Shown here: piece after piece, positions 1-10,339 of the stretch
Numbering within the stretch: the first letter of the stretch is position 1
Layout of the letters: the number at the start of each line of letters is the position of its first letter
Assembly (NCBI RefSeq): GCF_000621445.1
Contig: NZ_JHYI01000030.1
Span: 1-64,000, forward strand
Length of the DNA stretch: 64,000 nt
Origin: Alkalihalobacillus bogoriensis ATCC BAA-922
GTDB taxonomy: Bacteria > Bacillota > Bacilli > Bacillales > Bacillaceae_F
Direction: 5' to 3'
Position numbers and translations under genes: made by a program
The notes under the pieces: model-generated
The model's input: only the letters and a program-made list of their open reading frames with translations
The model's database searches: none
Told to the model about the DNA's origin: nothing

Positions 1-162
1 ACAGGTTTCTATGTGGATACAGTAGGAAGAAATAAAAAGGTGATTGAAGAATATATAAGAAACCAAATACAAGATGATATAGTCGCGGAACAACTAAGCT
101 TGTTAGAGTATGTGGATCCGTTCACAGGGGAAGAAATAAAGCGGAAAAAGAAAGTGAGATAG
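1..162 (+). pseudogene. tnpA: IS200/IS605-family TnpA transposase, C-terminal 53 residues (cut by window edge)
   Basis: The reading frame is open from base 1 to a TAG at 160-162. The visible tail contains YVDTVGRNKKVIEEYI and then a DPFTGEE segment near the stop. I recognise this as the C-terminus of small single-tyrosine HUH transposases of the IS200/IS605 group, by memory of the family and not by a search. The catalytic HUH motif and most of the protein lie outside the window, so I cannot say whether the gene is intact. No tnpB-like gene follows, which fits an IS200-type element. Only the label of this fragment is uncertain; that it is coding is clear. Confidence 0.75.
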
Positions 163-290
163 GCCTTTAAGGTCTGGCCAGTGAAAGTAGTACAATTGGC
201 GAACCATTCAGTAGCCCTTTAGGGCTTGGTCAGTAACAAAGGCTTTCAGCCGCAGAACAAACCACCCGTTCACACGGGTGGTTTTGATTA
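1..290 (+). mobile_element. Right end of an IS200/IS605-family element
   Basis: The transposase tail is followed by about 125 bases of the kind that form the right end of these elements: short GCCTTTAAGG and CCCTTTAGGGC palindromes, then a perfect 9 bp hairpin with arms 261-269 and 274-282 and the loop tcac. IS200/IS605 elements carry subterminal hairpins, not terminal inverted repeats. The exact 3' cleavage point cannot be fixed from the sequence; 290 is a guess just after the hairpin. The T-rich tail after the hairpin may also terminate transcription before ctsR. Confidence 0.6.
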
Positions 291-368
291 CGGACATCTA
301 TTCCGTTACATCAGCAAAATGAGGGATGATTGGTGCCCGTTCAGGGCATATAACGGAACAGATGTCCG
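291..368. repeat. Imperfect palindrome with 18 bp arms
   Basis: Arms at 291-308 and 351-368 are inverted copies with 17 of 18 positions matching (CGGACATCTATTCCGTTA against its partner). The 42-base spacer carries its own small palindrome, TGCCCGTTCAGGGCA, at 333-347. It sits directly beyond the IS hairpin, so it is either a pre-existing intergenic repeat that served as IS target or a second small element. There is no long T-run after either arm, so a plain terminator is unlikely. Confidence 0.6.
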
Positions 369-369
369 A

Positions 370-646
370 TAAGTCCCTTCAACTAGTCACCCATTGGCCA
401 CCACTGCCCGCCTCTTCTCTTCAACAACACTAGCCTCGACTTTTTATAACAATCAGGTTCTTTTTTGTTGCTTCTAGACAGTATTCCCTATCAATCTCCA
501 CTATTTTTTTCAATGCATAAACATTGTCGATGAACTCTTCATAAAATAAAAAGGAATTAGTAAAATCAACACGAAAACATAATATACAACTTATCAGCAA
601 AGAATCGAAACAAAAAAATTAGGCTATAATAGCAGAAGTGTACATA
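370..646. other. Intergenic stretch without a convincing gene
   Basis: No plus-strand gene is seen between the palindrome and the ctsR promoter. On the minus strand a frame is open from about 615 down to a TAG at 430-432. It reads like a protein tail (for example EEFIDNVYALKKIVEIDREY), but it has no ATG start and no ribosome binding site. It may be a decayed gene or chance; see the findings. Confidence 0.4.
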
Positions 647-675
647 TTGCATATTTAAGAACGATTACTTATAAT
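647..675 (+). promoter_or_regulatory. Sigma-A promoter of the ctsR operon
   Basis: TTGCAT at 647-652 and TATAAT at 670-675 are separated by 17 bases, an almost consensus vegetative promoter. Transcription would start near 682, directly against the CtsR operator that begins at 688, so bound repressor would block the start region. Confidence 0.75.
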
Positions 676-687
676 AAAAGTGAATAA

Positions 688-710
688 AGTCAAAGATAGT
701 CAAAGTCAAA
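688..710 (+). promoter_or_regulatory. CtsR operator with three heptad half-sites
   Basis: The CtsR consensus is a direct repeat RGTCAAA-NAN-RGTCAAA. Here AGTCAAA at 688-694, the spacer gat, and AGTCAAA at 698-704 match it exactly. A third AGTCAAA at 704-710 shares its first base with the second. The site lies just after the predicted transcription start, which implies autorepression of ctsR-mcsA-mcsB-clpC. Confidence 0.9.
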
Positions 711-731
711 TGAAGGAGGAAGGCTAGGTGG

Positions 732-1214
732 ATGAGTAATATATCTGATATTATTGAATCTTATTTAAAAACCATCCTCACTAAAAGTGAACAAGATTTA
801 ATAGAAATCAAACGAAGTGAACTTGCAAAAAGGTTTCAATGTGTTCCGTCACAAATAAACTATGTGATTAGTACAAGATTTACAATTGAAAAAGGGTACA
901 TCGTAGAAAGTAAACGTGGCGGTGGAGGATATATCCGCATTATTAAAGTTGAAACGCACAATGATGCCCATTTGTTTGAACAAATGATTAACCTAATTGG
1001 AGATAGCATCAGCCAAACCACTGCGGAAGATGTAATAACAAGATTGTATGAAGAACAAGCAATTTCCAAACGTGAAGCTACACTAATGCTTAGTGTAATA
1101 GACCGTAATCTATACAACACGGTGACTGTTCATAGAGACTTTATTCGTGCAAATATACTAAAATCAATGTTGAGAACTTTAAAAGTAAAAGAAACTCAAA
1201 TAGACAGGGAGTAG
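732..1214 (+). CDS. ctsR: CtsR, repressor of class III stress genes
   Basis: CtsR is the dimeric repressor of the clp stress genes in Gram-positive bacteria. It loses DNA binding on heat shock and is then degraded by ClpCP with help from McsA and McsB. The 160-residue protein has the family's N-terminal winged helix, including the glycine-rich wing (KRGGGGYIRI, about residues 61-70) that touches the operator and senses heat. A GGAGGA site at 715-720 precedes the ATG. It is the first gene of a four-gene operon, 10 bases before mcsA, and has its own operator upstream. Family assignment is secure from sequence and context. Confidence 0.97.
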   Translation: MSNISDIIESYLKTILTKSEQDLIEIKRSELAKRFQCVPSQINYVISTRFTIEKGYIVESKRGGGGYIRIIKVETHNDAHLFEQMINLIGDSISQTTAEDVITRLYEEQAISKREATLMLSVIDRNLYNTVTVHRDFIRANILKSMLRTLKVKETQIDRE

Positions 1215-1224
1215 GTGTAACCAT

Positions 1225-1752
1225 ATGAAGTGTCAAGAATGTAATGAAAGACCTGCATCGTTGCACTTTACGAAGATTGTGAATGGAGAGAAAACAGAAT
1301 TCCATATTTGTGAACAATGTGCAAAAGAAAAAGGTGAATATAACCCGAATTCAAATAGCTTCTCTATCCATCAATTATTGTCAGGTCTATTAAATTTCGA
1401 ACATGCAGTACAAGATGCAAACAAAATAGTGGCGAAACCAGAAACGTGTCCAAAGTGTAATATGTCATATGAGCAATTTGTCAGATTAGGTCGATTTGGA
1501 TGTGCGCATTGTTATGAAACATTTAAGTCGAAATTAGACCCGGTTTTAAAACGAGTTCATGGTGGTAACCATTCACACGGAGGCAAAATTCCGAAACGAA
1601 TTGGTGGAAGTATAGAAATTCGTAAGAAAATTGCCGAGTTGAAAGAAGAGCTAAAAGAACAAGTGGCAAAAGAGGAATTTGAAAATGCGGCACTAATCCG
1701 AGATAAAATCCGGTCTCTTGAACAATCGATTCGAGATAAAGAGGAGGGATAG
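1225..1752 (+). CDS. mcsA: McsA, zinc-binding activator of the McsB arginine kinase
   Basis: McsA activates McsB and links it to CtsR and ClpC. The 175-residue protein has CxxC pairs starting at Cys3, in HICEQC, and again in CPKC and CAHC, expected to bind zinc. The C-terminal third is a charged helix of UVR type (about residues 135-172), the interaction module also found in the ClpC middle domain. It lies between ctsR and mcsB with a gap of only 3 bases to mcsB, so the products are probably made in matched amounts. The length is normal for the family. Confidence 0.95.
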   Translation: MKCQECNERPASLHFTKIVNGEKTEFHICEQCAKEKGEYNPNSNSFSIHQLLSGLLNFEHAVQDANKIVAKPETCPKCNMSYEQFVRLGRFGCAHCYETFKSKLDPVLKRVHGGNHSHGGKIPKRIGGSIEIRKKIAELKEELKEQVAKEEFENAALIRDKIRSLEQSIRDKEEG

Positions 1753-1755
1753 TCG

Positions 1756-2826
1756 ATGTCGTTAGAAAGGTTTATTAGTGAAGCGATTAGCCCTTGGATG
1801 AAGAAAAATGGTCCAGATTCGGATATTGTATTGAGTAGTAGAATAAGATTAGCAAGAAACCTAAAAGAAAATACGTTTCCGATGTTAGCTTCAATGGAAG
1901 AGTCGCGTACTATCGTTGACACGGTTTCAAAGGAAATGCTAAAGTCCGAATCACCTGGTGGGGTATTAGAGTTACTGACGATGGACGACATGAAAGCAAA
2001 CGAAAAAAAGGTACTTGTTGAAAAGCATTTAATTAGTCCTCAGTTAGCAAATGAGTCCAAACATGGTGCGGTTCTTTTAAGTGAGGATGAATCTATTAGT
2101 GTAATGGTAAATGAAGAAGACCATTTACGAATACAATGTTTGTTTTCAGGTTTCCAACTAGCTGAAGGATTAGCATTTGCCAATGATTTAGATGATTGGA
2201 TCGAAAGTAAACTCACATATGCTTTTGATGAGAAACATGGCTATTTGACGAGTTGTCCAACGAATGTCGGTACAGGGATAAGGGCTTCGGTCATGATGCA
2301 TCTACCTGCCCTTGTTCTTACTCAACAACTTTCCCGAATCTTGCCAGCGATAAATCAACTTGGGCTTGTCGTGAGAGGAATTTATGGAGAAGGCAGTGAA
2401 GCATTAGGGAACTTATTTCAAATCTCTAATCAAATTACATTAGGAAAGTCTGAAGAAGATATAGTCGAAGATTTAGCTGGTGTTGTATCTCAACTCATTC
2501 AAAAAGAACGTGCAGCAAGAGAATTAGTTATGCAATCATCAAAATTACAAGTAGAAGACCGTGTTCACAGATCTTACGGGATTTTAGCATTTAGTCGCAT
2601 CATTGAATCAAAAGAAGCTGCTCAACGGTTGTCTGATGTTCGCTTAGGGATTGATTTAGGTTTACTAAAAGGTGTTTCAGGAAATATATTGAATGAACTT
2701 ATGATTTTAACCCAACCTGGATTCTTGCAGCAGTTTGCAGGGGAAACATTATCTCCTGACCAGAGAGATGAAAGAAGAGCAGCTCTAATCAGACAACGAT
2801 TAAAATTAGAAGAACACAATAGTTAA
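1756..2826 (+). CDS. mcsB: McsB, protein arginine kinase
   Basis: McsB phosphorylates arginine side chains on proteins, including CtsR; the phosphoarginine marks them for unfolding by ClpC. The fold is that of phosphagen kinases. The nucleotide-binding arginine cluster [11 protein letters not shown] is near residues 26-36, and the loop [11 protein letters not shown] near 165-175 carries the family's conserved cysteine. Length is 356 residues, against about 360 in relatives. It starts 3 bases after mcsA and ends 22 bases before clpC, the standard operon order. Confidence 0.96.
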   Translation: MSLERFISEAISPWMKKNGPDSDIVLSSRIRLARNLKENTFPMLASMEESRTIVDTVSKEMLKSESPGGVLELLTMDDMKANEKKVLVEKHLISPQLANESKHGAVLLSEDESISVMVNEEDHLRIQCLFSGFQLAEGLAFANDLDDWIESKLTYAFDEKHGYLTSCPTNVGTGIRASVMMHLPALVLTQQLSRILPAINQLGLVVRGIYGEGSEALGNLFQISNQITLGKSEEDIVEDLAGVVSQLIQKERAARELVMQSSKLQVEDRVHRSYGILAFSRIIESKEAAQRLSDVRLGIDLGLLKGVSGNILNELMILTQPGFLQQFAGETLSPDQRDERRAALIRQRLKLEEHNS

Positions 2827-2848
2827 TATATTACGGAGGTGCATGACC

Positions 2849-5287
2849 ATGATGTTTGGAAGGTTTACAGAACGCGCACAAAAAGTATTAGCACTAGCAC
2901 AAGAAGAAGCCATACGATTAGGGCACAATAATATAGGGACAGAACATATATTGCTAGGATTAATTCGCGAAGGGGAAGGAATTGCGGCGAAAGCTTTACA
3001 AGCACTAGGCCTTGGCTCTGACAAAATTCAAACAGAAGTCGAATCACTCATTGGCACTGGTCAAGAAGGCTCAAAAACAATTCACTATACACCGAGAGCA
3101 AAGAAAGTAATCGAACTTTCTATGGATGAAGCGAGAAAGCTAGGACATTCCTATGTCGGCACAGAGCATATTTTATTAGGTTTAATCCGAGAAGGGGAAG
3201 GCGTTGCAGCACGAGTATTAAATAATTTAGGAGTTAGTTTAAACAAAGCACGTCAACAAGTTCTACAGCTCTTAGGTAGTAATGAAGCGACAGGTGCTAG
3301 TCAACAAGGGCAACCTTCTAATGCGAACACACCGACTTTAGATAGTTTAGCCCGTGATTTAACATCAATTGCAAAAGAGGAAGGCTTAGATCCTGTCATT
3401 GGACGAAGCAAAGAAATTGAACGTGTTATTCAAGTGTTGAGCCGTAGAACGAAAAACAATCCGGTTTTAATTGGAGAGCCTGGTGTCGGGAAGACAGCGA
3501 TTGCTGAAGGGTTAGCTCAAGCTATTATCAATAATGAAGTTCCAGAAACATTACGAAACAAACGAGTCATGACTCTTGATATGGGAACAGTCGTAGCTGG
3601 AACAAAATATCGTGGGGAGTTTGAAGACCGACTCAAAAAAGTAATGGATGAAATTAGACAGGCGGGAAATGTCATCTTATTTATTGATGAGTTGCATACG
3701 CTCATTGGTGCTGGAGGAGCAGAAGGAGCTATCGATGCTTCAAACATACTAAAACCATCACTCGCTCGTGGTGAGTTGCAATGTATTGGGGCAACAACAT
3801 TAGATGAGTACAGAAAATATATTGAAAAAGATGCAGCATTAGAGCGAAGATTTCAGCCTATTCAAGTTAATGAACCAACGTTAGATGAATCGATTCAAAT
3901 TTTAAAAGGGTTACGAGATCGTTATGAGGCCCATCACCGCGTGAAAATTACAGACGAGGCGATTGAAGAATCTGTTAAACTGTCTGATCGTTACATCGCT
4001 GACCGCTTTTTACCAGATAAAGCAATCGATTTAATTGATGAAGCAGCATCAAAAGTCCGCTTACGTTCTTACACTGCGCCACCAAATTTAAAAGAGTTAG
4101 AACAAAAACTAGAAGAAACACGAAAAGAAAAAGATGCTGCTGTACAAAGTCAAGAGTTTGAAAAAGCAGCATCACTTCGAGACAGTGAGCAGCGGTTGCG
4201 TGAAGAGCTTGATGGTATGAAAAACGAGTGGAAGAAAAAACAAGGACAAGAAAATACAGAAGTCGCTGTTGATGATATTGCTCAAGTCGTGGCGAGCTGG
4301 ACAGGAATTCCTGTTTCAAAACTGGCAGAAGAGGAAACAGAAAGACTTCTCCGTATGGAAGAGATTTTACACCAGCGTGTCATTGGGCAAGAAGAAGCTG
4401 TTAAATCGATTTCTAAGGCCGTTCGTCGTGCGCGGGCAGGTTTGAAAGACCCGAAACGACCAATTGGTTCATTTATCTTCCTAGGACCTACAGGGGTCGG
4501 TAAAACCGAATTAGCTCGGGCTGTTGCTGAAACGCTTTTTGGAGACGAAGATGCATTTATTCGAATTGACATGTCAGAATATATGGAAAAACACGCTACA
4601 AGTCGATTGGTCGGGTCACCTCCGGGTTATGTCGGTCATGACGAAGGTGGACAGTTAACAGAAAAGGTTAGACGGAATCCATATTCTGTTATCCTTTTAG
4701 ATGAAATTGAAAAAGCACATCCAGAAGTATTTAATATTCTATTACAAGTGTTAGAGGATGGTCGCTTAACAGATTCAAAAGGGCGTACAGTTGATTTTCG
4801 AAATACAGCCATTATTATGACTTCGAATGTAGGAGCTAGTACGTTACGCAAAAATAAGTTTCTTGGATTTGCTGTTGAAGGAGAAAACCATGAGTACAAA
4901 GATATGAAAGGCAAAGTGATGTCTGAGCTGAAAAATTCGTTTAGACCTGAATTTTTAAACCGGATTGATGAAATCATTGTTTTCCATTCATTAGAGAAGA
5001 AACATGTTCGTCAAATTATCTCATTAATGGCAGAACAGTTAAAGAAACGCTTAGCTGAACAAGGAATTGAATTTGAGCTTACAGAAGCCGCTATGGATAA
5101 AATTACAGACGAGGGTTATGACCCTGAGTATGGTGCAAGACCGTTACGAAGAGCTTTGCAAAAACAAGTAGAAGATCGTTTATCTGAAGAGTTGTTAAAA
5201 GGTACAATTCAAAAAGGACAAAGAGCCATCATTGACCTGAAAGATGGTGAACTAACAGTAGAAACAAAGGCAAATGCACAAGTTTAA
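2849..5287 (+). CDS. clpC: ClpC, AAA+ unfoldase of the ClpCP protease
   Basis: ClpC unfolds substrates, often brought by McsB or MecA, and feeds them to ClpP. Order of parts: N-terminal double Clp repeat (about 1-145), first AAA+ ring with Walker A GEPGVGKT at 209-216, a coiled middle domain with a UVR-like stretch near 420-450, second AAA+ ring with Walker A GPTGVGKT from 546, and a C-terminal ring domain with the ClpP-binding LGF loop (NKFLGF). An ATG at 2843 is only 2 bases from the GGAGGT at 2835-2840, so I start at the ATG at 2849, giving [13 protein letters not shown], the usual start, and 812 residues. Confidence 0.97.
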   Translation: MMFGRFTERAQKVLALAQEEAIRLGHNNIGTEHILLGLIREGEGIAAKALQALGLGSDKIQTEVESLIGTGQEGSKTIHYTPRAKKVIELSMDEARKLGHSYVGTEHILLGLIREGEGVAARVLNNLGVSLNKARQQVLQLLGSNEATGASQQGQPSNANTPTLDSLARDLTSIAKEEGLDPVIGRSKEIERVIQVLSRRTKNNPVLIGEPGVGKTAIAEGLAQAIINNEVPETLRNKRVMTLDMGTVVAGTKYRGEFEDRLKKVMDEIRQAGNVILFIDELHTLIGAGGAEGAIDASNILKPSLARGELQCIGATTLDEYRKYIEKDAALERRFQPIQVNEPTLDESIQILKGLRDRYEAHHRVKITDEAIEESVKLSDRYIADRFLPDKAIDLIDEAASKVRLRSYTAPPNLKELEQKLEETRKEKDAAVQSQEFEKAASLRDSEQRLREELDGMKNEWKKKQGQENTEVAVDDIAQVVASWTGIPVSKLAEEETERLLRMEEILHQRVIGQEEAVKSISKAVRRARAGLKDPKRPIGSFIFLGPTGVGKTELARAVAETLFGDEDAFIRIDMSEYMEKHATSRLVGSPPGYVGHDEGGQLTEKVRRNPYSVILLDEIEKAHPEVFNILLQVLEDGRLTDSKGRTVDFRNTAIIMTSNVGASTLRKNKFLGFAVEGENHEYKDMKGKVMSELKNSFRPEFLNRIDEIIVFHSLEKKHVRQIISLMAEQLKKRLAEQGIEFELTEAAMDKITDEGYDPEYGARPLRRALQKQVEDRLSEELLKGTIQKGQRAIIDLKDGELTVETKANAQV

Positions 5288-5295
5288 AAGAAGAG

Positions 5296-5329
5296 AAAGC
5301 TGGAGGATAGTAATACCTCCGGCTTTTTA
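5296..5329 (+). terminator. Terminator after clpC
   Basis: AGC-GGAGG pairs with CCTCC-GCT around a short AT-rich loop and is followed by TTTTT. It closes the ctsR operon, so radA needs its own promoter or read-through. Confidence 0.75.
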
Positions 5330-5379
5330 CCCATATACTATATTATAGAAGCGTATAACTCTATTCCGACGAGGTTTCA

Positions 5380-5388
5380 TGGTACAAT
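5380..5388 (+). promoter_or_regulatory. Possible extended -10 promoter of radA-disA
   Basis: TG at 5380-5381, one base, then TACAAT at 5383-5388 make an extended -10 element. No good -35 is seen at the right distance. The position between the clpC terminator and radA supports it. Confidence 0.4.
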
Positions 5389-5420
5389 TTAAAAAAAGCG
5401 TTGGAAAAGAGTGAAAATAG

Positions 5421-6800
5421 ATGGCGAAAAAGAAAACAAAATTCGTTTGCCAAGAATGTGGGTATGAATCGACAAAATGGATGGGGAAATGCCCAAGCTG
5501 TTCAAGTTGGAATTCAATGGTTGAAGAATGGGAAGAAACAAAACCAGACTCAAGAAGTCGGTCTTTTGTTACGGGAAACTCGGCGGCAATTACGAGTCCA
5601 CAGCCGATAACAAATGTAAAAAGCGAAGAAGAACCACGGATTCAAACAGGGATGAAAGAACTAAACCGAGTTCTTGGGGGTGGTATTGTTCCAGGCTCTT
5701 TAGTTTTAGTTGGAGGAGATCCGGGAATAGGAAAGTCAACCATCCTATTGCAAACATCTGCCTTGTTAGCAAGAATGAATCATAAAGTATTATATATATC
5801 AGGTGAAGAATCAGTAAAACAAACGAAGTTACGTGCGGATCGTTTACAAGCCTCAGCTGACTTATTGTATGTTTTAGCGGAAACAGACTTAGATTTAATT
5901 GATAAGGCGATAAGAGAGATTACGCCTACTCTCGTTATTATTGATTCTATTCAAACGGTATACCAAGCAGAAATCACATCTGCACCAGGAAGTGTTTCAC
6001 AAGTAAGAGAATGTACAGCAGCATTTATGAAAATCGCAAAAACAACAGGAACGGCTATTTTTATTGTTGGACACGTAACAAAGCAAGGTTCGATTGCTGG
6101 TCCAAAGTTACTTGAGCATATGGTGGATTCTGTTTTATATTTTGAGGGAGAGCGACATCATACATATCGCATTTTGCGAGCAGTTAAAAACCGCTTCGGT
6201 TCCACAAATGAAATCGGAATATTTGAAATGAAAGAAGAAGGTTTAGAAGAGGTGTTAAATCCTTCCGAAATCTTTTTAGAAGAGCGAACAGAGGGTGCTA
6301 TTGGTTCAACTGTTGTTGCCTCGATGGAAGGAACTCGTCCAGTGCTTGTAGAAATTCAAGCTTTAGTTTCTCCAACAAGCTTTGGGAATCCAAGAAGAAT
6401 GGCAACAGGAATTGACCATAACCGTGTTTCTTTATTGATGGCTGTGCTAGAAAAAAAAGTGGGGATGCTTTTGCAAAACCAAGATGCTTACTTAAATGTT
6501 GCTGGAGGAGTAAGGCTAGATGAACCTGCAATCGATTTGGCTATAACATTAAGTATTGCCTCGAGTTTTCGAAATCAACCTACAAACCCAACCGATGTGG
6601 TCATAGGTGAAATCGGATTAACAGGTGAAGTCAGAAGAGTTTCTCGTATTGAACAAAGAGTGAATGAAGCTGCAAAGCTTGGTTTTAAGCGCGCCGTTAT
6701 CCCGGAAAAAAACATCGGAGGCTGGACGTTCCCAAAAGATATTCAAATCATCGGTGTATCAACAGTAGATGATGCATTAGACATAATACTAGGAGGATAA
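5421..6800 (+). CDS. radA: RadA (Sms), DNA repair ATPase
   Basis: RadA is a RecA-like ATPase that helps branch migration and processing of recombination intermediates. Its features are an N-terminal zinc finger with Cys10, Cys13, Cys24 and Cys27, Walker [11 protein letters not shown] at 98-107, the RadA-specific KNRFG motif at 256-260, and a C-terminal Lon-protease-like domain that lacks the protease dyad. Length is 459 residues, as usual. It is followed after 3 bases by disA, whose product scans DNA for lesions and interacts with RadA in Bacillus, so the pair is a functional unit. Confidence 0.96.
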   Translation: MAKKKTKFVCQECGYESTKWMGKCPSCSSWNSMVEEWEETKPDSRSRSFVTGNSAAITSPQPITNVKSEEEPRIQTGMKELNRVLGGGIVPGSLVLVGGDPGIGKSTILLQTSALLARMNHKVLYISGEESVKQTKLRADRLQASADLLYVLAETDLDLIDKAIREITPTLVIIDSIQTVYQAEITSAPGSVSQVRECTAAFMKIAKTTGTAIFIVGHVTKQGSIAGPKLLEHMVDSVLYFEGERHHTYRILRAVKNRFGSTNEIGIFEMKEEGLEEVLNPSEIFLEERTEGAIGSTVVASMEGTRPVLVEIQALVSPTSFGNPRRMATGIDHNRVSLLMAVLEKKVGMLLQNQDAYLNVAGGVRLDEPAIDLAITLSIASSFRNQPTNPTDVVIGEIGLTGEVRRVSRIEQRVNEAAKLGFKRAVIPEKNIGGWTFPKDIQIIGVSTVDDALDIILGG

Positions 6801-6803
6801 CGT

Positions 6804-7877
6804 ATGGAAGATAGAAAAAAAGGAATATTTATTGGAGAAGTATTAAAAATTGTAGCGCCGGGTACGCTCCTCCGTGATGGTATTGATAATGTGTTGCGCG
6901 CAAAAACAGGTGGCTTAATCGTACTCGGATACAATGAAGAAATGATGCAAATTGTAGACGGCGGTTTCTTTATTAATTGTGAATTTTCGCCTGCTTTCCT
7001 TTATGAGTTAGCGAAAATGGATGGAGCTATTATTTTAAGTGAAGATGGGAAGCGTATCCTATATGCAAATACCCAACTTGTTCCAAACAATTCTATCTCA
7101 TCTAATGAAACAGGCATTCGACATAGAACAGCAGAAAGAGTTGCGAAACAAACAGGAAATCTTGTCATTTCAATTTCACAACGACGGAATGTCATTACAT
7201 TATATCAAGGAGAAAATCGCTATTCCCTAAAAGATATAGGCGTCATTTTAACAAAAGCAAACCAAGCGATTCAAACATTAGAAAAATATAAGTCAGTTCT
7301 TGACCAAGGAATTACGAACCTAGGGGCACTTGAGTTTGAGGAACTCGTAAGTTTTCATGAAGTATCTCAAGTGATTCATCGTATCCAAATGGTGTTACGA
7401 ATAAAAAATGAAATTTTAAACTATGTCAATGAGCTTGGCAGTGAAGGCCGTTTAATTACAATGCAGTTAAATGAACTTGTTGCTAATATTGAAAAAGAAG
7501 CGGTTTTATTAATAAAAGATTATTTAAAAGATAAAAACCAAGATGCTTTTGATACATTACGAGAACTAACAAAATTATCAAATGAAGATTTGTTAGATGA
7601 ACATGTGATTGTAAAATTATTAGGCTATTCAAAAGGAATCGATATTCAAGAATATACCGTATCTCCTCGGGGATATCGAATCTTACACAAGATTCCACGT
7701 CTACCAACAATGGTCATTGAAAATTTAATCGAAACCTATGGGGATTTAAACCATATTATGGTCGCTTCAATAAAAGAGCTTGATGAAGTTGATGGAATTG
7801 GGGCAGCACGTGCAAAAATGATTAAAGAAGGGTTAAATCGGATCCAAGAACAATTATTTATTGACCGTCATATATAA
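6804..7877 (+). CDS. disA: DisA, DNA integrity scanning diadenylate cyclase
   Basis: DisA makes cyclic di-AMP from two ATP and pauses at branched DNA, delaying sporulation when the chromosome is damaged. The cyclase domain shows the catalytic DGA at 73-75 and RHRTA at 106-110. A helical spine follows, then a C-terminal helix-hairpin-helix ([16 protein letters not shown]) that binds DNA junctions. The protein is an octamer in relatives. 357 residues is normal. It is co-directional with radA, 3 bases apart. Confidence 0.96.
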   Translation: MEDRKKGIFIGEVLKIVAPGTLLRDGIDNVLRAKTGGLIVLGYNEEMMQIVDGGFFINCEFSPAFLYELAKMDGAIILSEDGKRILYANTQLVPNNSISSNETGIRHRTAERVAKQTGNLVISISQRRNVITLYQGENRYSLKDIGVILTKANQAIQTLEKYKSVLDQGITNLGALEFEELVSFHEVSQVIHRIQMVLRIKNEILNYVNELGSEGRLITMQLNELVANIEKEAVLLIKDYLKDKNQDAFDTLRELTKLSNEDLLDEHVIVKLLGYSKGIDIQEYTVSPRGYRILHKIPRLPTMVIENLIETYGDLNHIMVASIKELDEVDGIGAARAKMIKEGLNRIQEQLFIDRHI

Positions 7878-8069
7878 ATTGACAAAAATACAATTGATTC
7901 GCTAAAGATAGGTTTGAATAAATATTATATAATAAATAGATACGCTCGTATCATTTCTGTTACAGCAACTTGTAACTTTATCCGTAATCTTGGAATTTTG
8001 TGTGAATTCCAGTTTGATAGGTTGTAAATACAAAACTTTGTCTATAATAAATGAAGGAGGTGAAATATC
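7878..8069. other. Intergenic region before yacL, promoter-like boxes only
   Basis: There is no gene here. TTGACA at 7879-7884 has TAAAGA 18 bases on. TATAAT at 8043-8048 has TTGTAA 15 bases upstream at 8022-8027. Either could drive yacL-ispD-ispF; neither is convincing alone. A small perfect hairpin (GGAATT ... AATTCC) lies at about 7992-8010. Confidence 0.3.
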
Positions 8070-9152
8070 GTGCTAAAGCGCATAGTGCAATTATTTTTTA
8101 TAGTAGTAGGAGCAACGCTAGGGTATATTTTTATTCCTGATTTAATAAATCTTTTAAATATCGGGAATTTACCAGCATGGCTAACTGGCCAAATTGCTGG
8201 AGCAGTACTTGGGGGAATTATATTATACGTTACTACTTTTTGGTTAGCTGATTATATTGTAGGGCTAATGCGGCTTTTAGAAGAAGCTATTGTGAAAGCA
8301 CCAATTACTGATGTGTTGTTTGGGACATTAGGACTTATTTTTGGACTTATCGTAGCATTTCTTATTGTCATTCCTCTTAACAATATTCAACTAACATTTT
8401 TCAGTTCGGTATTACCTATTTTCATCACATTCTTTCTTGGTTATTTTGGTTTTCAAATTGGATTTAAAAAGCGAATTGAGTTAATGAATCTTTTTCCGGG
8501 CCGATTAGGTGGCAAGGATAAAAAGAAAGAAGAACAAACAGGAACGAAATTAAAGATTTTAGATACGAGTGTAATTATTGACGGTCGTATAGCAGATATA
8601 TGCAAAACTGGTTTTCTAGAAGGAACATTAGTTATACCAGGATTTGTCCTAGAAGAATTACAGCATATTGCGGATTCTTCCGATGTATTAAAGAGAAATC
8701 GTGGGAGAAGAGGACTTGATATTTTAAATAAAATCCAAAAAGAATTGCCGATTAAAGTAGAAATTTATGAAGGTGATTTTGAAGAAATTCAAGAAGTTGA
8801 CAGTAAGTTAGTTAAATTAGCGAAACTAGTATCTGGTATTGTTGTCACAAATGACTTTAATTTAAATAAAGTATGTGAGTTACAAGGAGTATCCGTACTA
8901 AATATTAACGATTTAGCGAACGCTGTGAAACCTGTTGTTCTCCCTGGCGAAGAATTAAAAGTTCAAGTGATAAAAGACGGGAAAGAACATAATCAAGGTG
9001 TAGCTTATTTAGATGACGGTACAATGATTGTTGTAGAAGGCGGCCGAGATTATATTGGTAAAGATATTGATGTCATCGTTACGAGTGTGTTACAAACAAG
9101 TGCAGGGCGAATGATTTTTGCGAAACCGAAATTATTAGAAAAAGCATTATAA
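8070..9152 (+). CDS. yacL: YacL, membrane PIN-TRAM domain protein
   Basis: About four hydrophobic segments fill residues 1-135. A PIN domain follows from about residue 160, starting at [15 protein letters not shown] with its acidic residues, and then a C-terminal TRAM domain, a likely RNA-binding fold. PIN domains are usually nucleases, so this is a probable membrane-anchored RNase, but its target in Bacillus is not something I can state. The GTG start has a strong AGGAGGT six bases upstream. 360 residues matches relatives. It leads a yacL-ispD-ispF operon. Confidence 0.9.
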   Translation: MLKRIVQLFFIVVGATLGYIFIPDLINLLNIGNLPAWLTGQIAGAVLGGIILYVTTFWLADYIVGLMRLLEEAIVKAPITDVLFGTLGLIFGLIVAFLIVIPLNNIQLTFFSSVLPIFITFFLGYFGFQIGFKKRIELMNLFPGRLGGKDKKKEEQTGTKLKILDTSVIIDGRIADICKTGFLEGTLVIPGFVLEELQHIADSSDVLKRNRGRRGLDILNKIQKELPIKVEIYEGDFEEIQEVDSKLVKLAKLVSGIVVTNDFNLNKVCELQGVSVLNINDLANAVKPVVLPGEELKVQVIKDGKEHNQGVAYLDDGTMIVVEGGRDYIGKDIDVIVTSVLQTSAGRMIFAKPKLLEKAL

Positions 9153-9173
9153 TGGATTAAGTGAGGATTGTTT

Positions 9174-9863
9174 ATGCAGTATACAGTAATAATTCCAGCA
9201 GCAGGTCAAGGAAAACGAATGGGTGCTGGGAAGAACAAGCAATTTATTCAAGTAGCAGATAAACCACTGATAGTCCACACATTAGAAGTATTTCAGCAAC
9301 ATGATGCCTGTAGCGAGATTATCATTGTGGCAAATAAAGATGAAGTGGCAGAGATGCAACAACTTGCCCAATCTTATCAAATAAACAAAGTATCGAACGT
9401 GATTCAAGGCGGCTCTGAAAGACAGTATAGTGTTGAGCGTGGATTAGAAGGAATTGCTAACGATGGCATTGTTCTTATTCATGATGGAGCACGTCCGTTT
9501 ATCAAAGTCGAACATATTGAAAATGTCGTACAAAAAGCATATGAAGTAGGAGCGGCTGTTCTTGCTGCTCCTGTCAAAGATACAATTAAACGTGTTCAAC
9601 GCTCAAACGTCGTTGAAGAAACGCTAGAGCGTTCTAGCTTGTGGGCAGTCCAAACCCCACAAGCTTTTCGTCTGTCTATTATAAAAGCAGCACATCACCA
9701 TGCCATACATACAAACTATTTAGGAACGGATGATGCAAGCTTAGTTGAGTATAAAGGTGGACAAGTTGTTGTTGTAGAAGGTGATTATTTAAATATAAAA
9801 GTCACAACACCAGAAGATTTACTTTTTGCAGAAGCGATATTAAAGCAGGGGGAAATAAAATGA
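9174..9863 (+). CDS. ispD: IspD, 2-C-methyl-D-erythritol 4-phosphate cytidylyltransferase
   Basis: This enzyme carries out the third step of the MEP isoprenoid pathway: CTP plus MEP gives CDP-ME. The N-terminal nucleotide-binding signature [17 protein letters not shown] starts at residue 8; the HDGARPF and DDASLVE motifs of the family follow. I use the ATG at 9174 rather than a TTG at 9168, because GTGAGG at 9161-9166 is better spaced from it and relatives start at this point. Length is 229 residues. The stop overlaps the ispF start by 4 bases (ATGA), indicating translational coupling with the next pathway gene. Confidence 0.96.
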   Translation: MQYTVIIPAAGQGKRMGAGKNKQFIQVADKPLIVHTLEVFQQHDACSEIIIVANKDEVAEMQQLAQSYQINKVSNVIQGGSERQYSVERGLEGIANDGIVLIHDGARPFIKVEHIENVVQKAYEVGAAVLAAPVKDTIKRVQRSNVVEETLERSSLWAVQTPQAFRLSIIKAAHHHAIHTNYLGTDDASLVEYKGGQVVVVEGDYLNIKVTTPEDLLFAEAILKQGEIK

Positions 9864-10339
9864 GAATTGGTCAAGGGTTTGATGTTCATCAGTTAGTGGA
9901 AGGACGTCCTTTAATTATTGGAGGAATTGAAATTGAGTATGAAAAAGGTTTATTAGGTCATTCGGATGCGGATGTGTTATTACATACGATCGCGGACGCA
10001 GCATTAGGTGCTATTGGAGAGGGAGACATCGGCAAGCATTTCCCAGATACTGACCCTGAATTTAAAGACGCTGATTCAGCGAAATTGTTAGTACATGTCT
10101 GGAAAATTGTCAAAGAGAAAGGATATCGACTAGGAAATGTTGATTGTACGATTATTGCCCAAAAGCCGAAAATGGCACCGCATATTCCTGTCATGCAAAA
10201 GCGGATTGCTGATTTATTAGAAGCTGACATTTCTCAAGTCAATGTGAAAGCGACAACAACTGAAAAATTAGGATTTACAGGTCGTGAAGAAGGTATTGCT
10301 GCCCAAGCTGTGATTCTTTTACAAGATAAGAATGTATAA
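9860..10339 (+). CDS. ispF: IspF, 2-C-methyl-D-erythritol 2,4-cyclodiphosphate synthase
   Basis: IspF closes CDP-ME 2-phosphate to MEcPP with loss of CMP, in a homotrimer. Metal ligands Asp8, His10 and His42 are in place and the nucleotide-contact segment [12 protein letters not shown] is intact. The protein is 159 residues, with a tail QDKNV slightly longer than I recall for Bacillus subtilis. The last codons and the stop lie inside the left edge of a dispersed repeat (R1), so this tail may have been supplied by the repeat. Expression is coupled to ispD by the ATGA overlap. Confidence 0.96.
   Translation: MRIGQGFDVHQLVEGRPLIIGGIEIEYEKGLLGHSDADVLLHTIADAALGAIGEGDIGKHFPDTDPEFKDADSAKLLVHVWKIVKEKGYRLGNVDCTIIAQKPKMAPHIPVMQKRIADLLEADISQVNVKATTTEKLGFTGREEGIAAQAVILLQDKNV

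Noticed and set aside
1557-1991. Minus-strand frame of 144 codons across mcsA and mcsB
   Set aside because: It lies opposite two clear genes with full-length family matches; its composition reflects the complementary strand.
3975-4319. Minus-strand frame opposite clpC
   Set aside because: Lies entirely across the ClpC first ring and middle domain; no start context.
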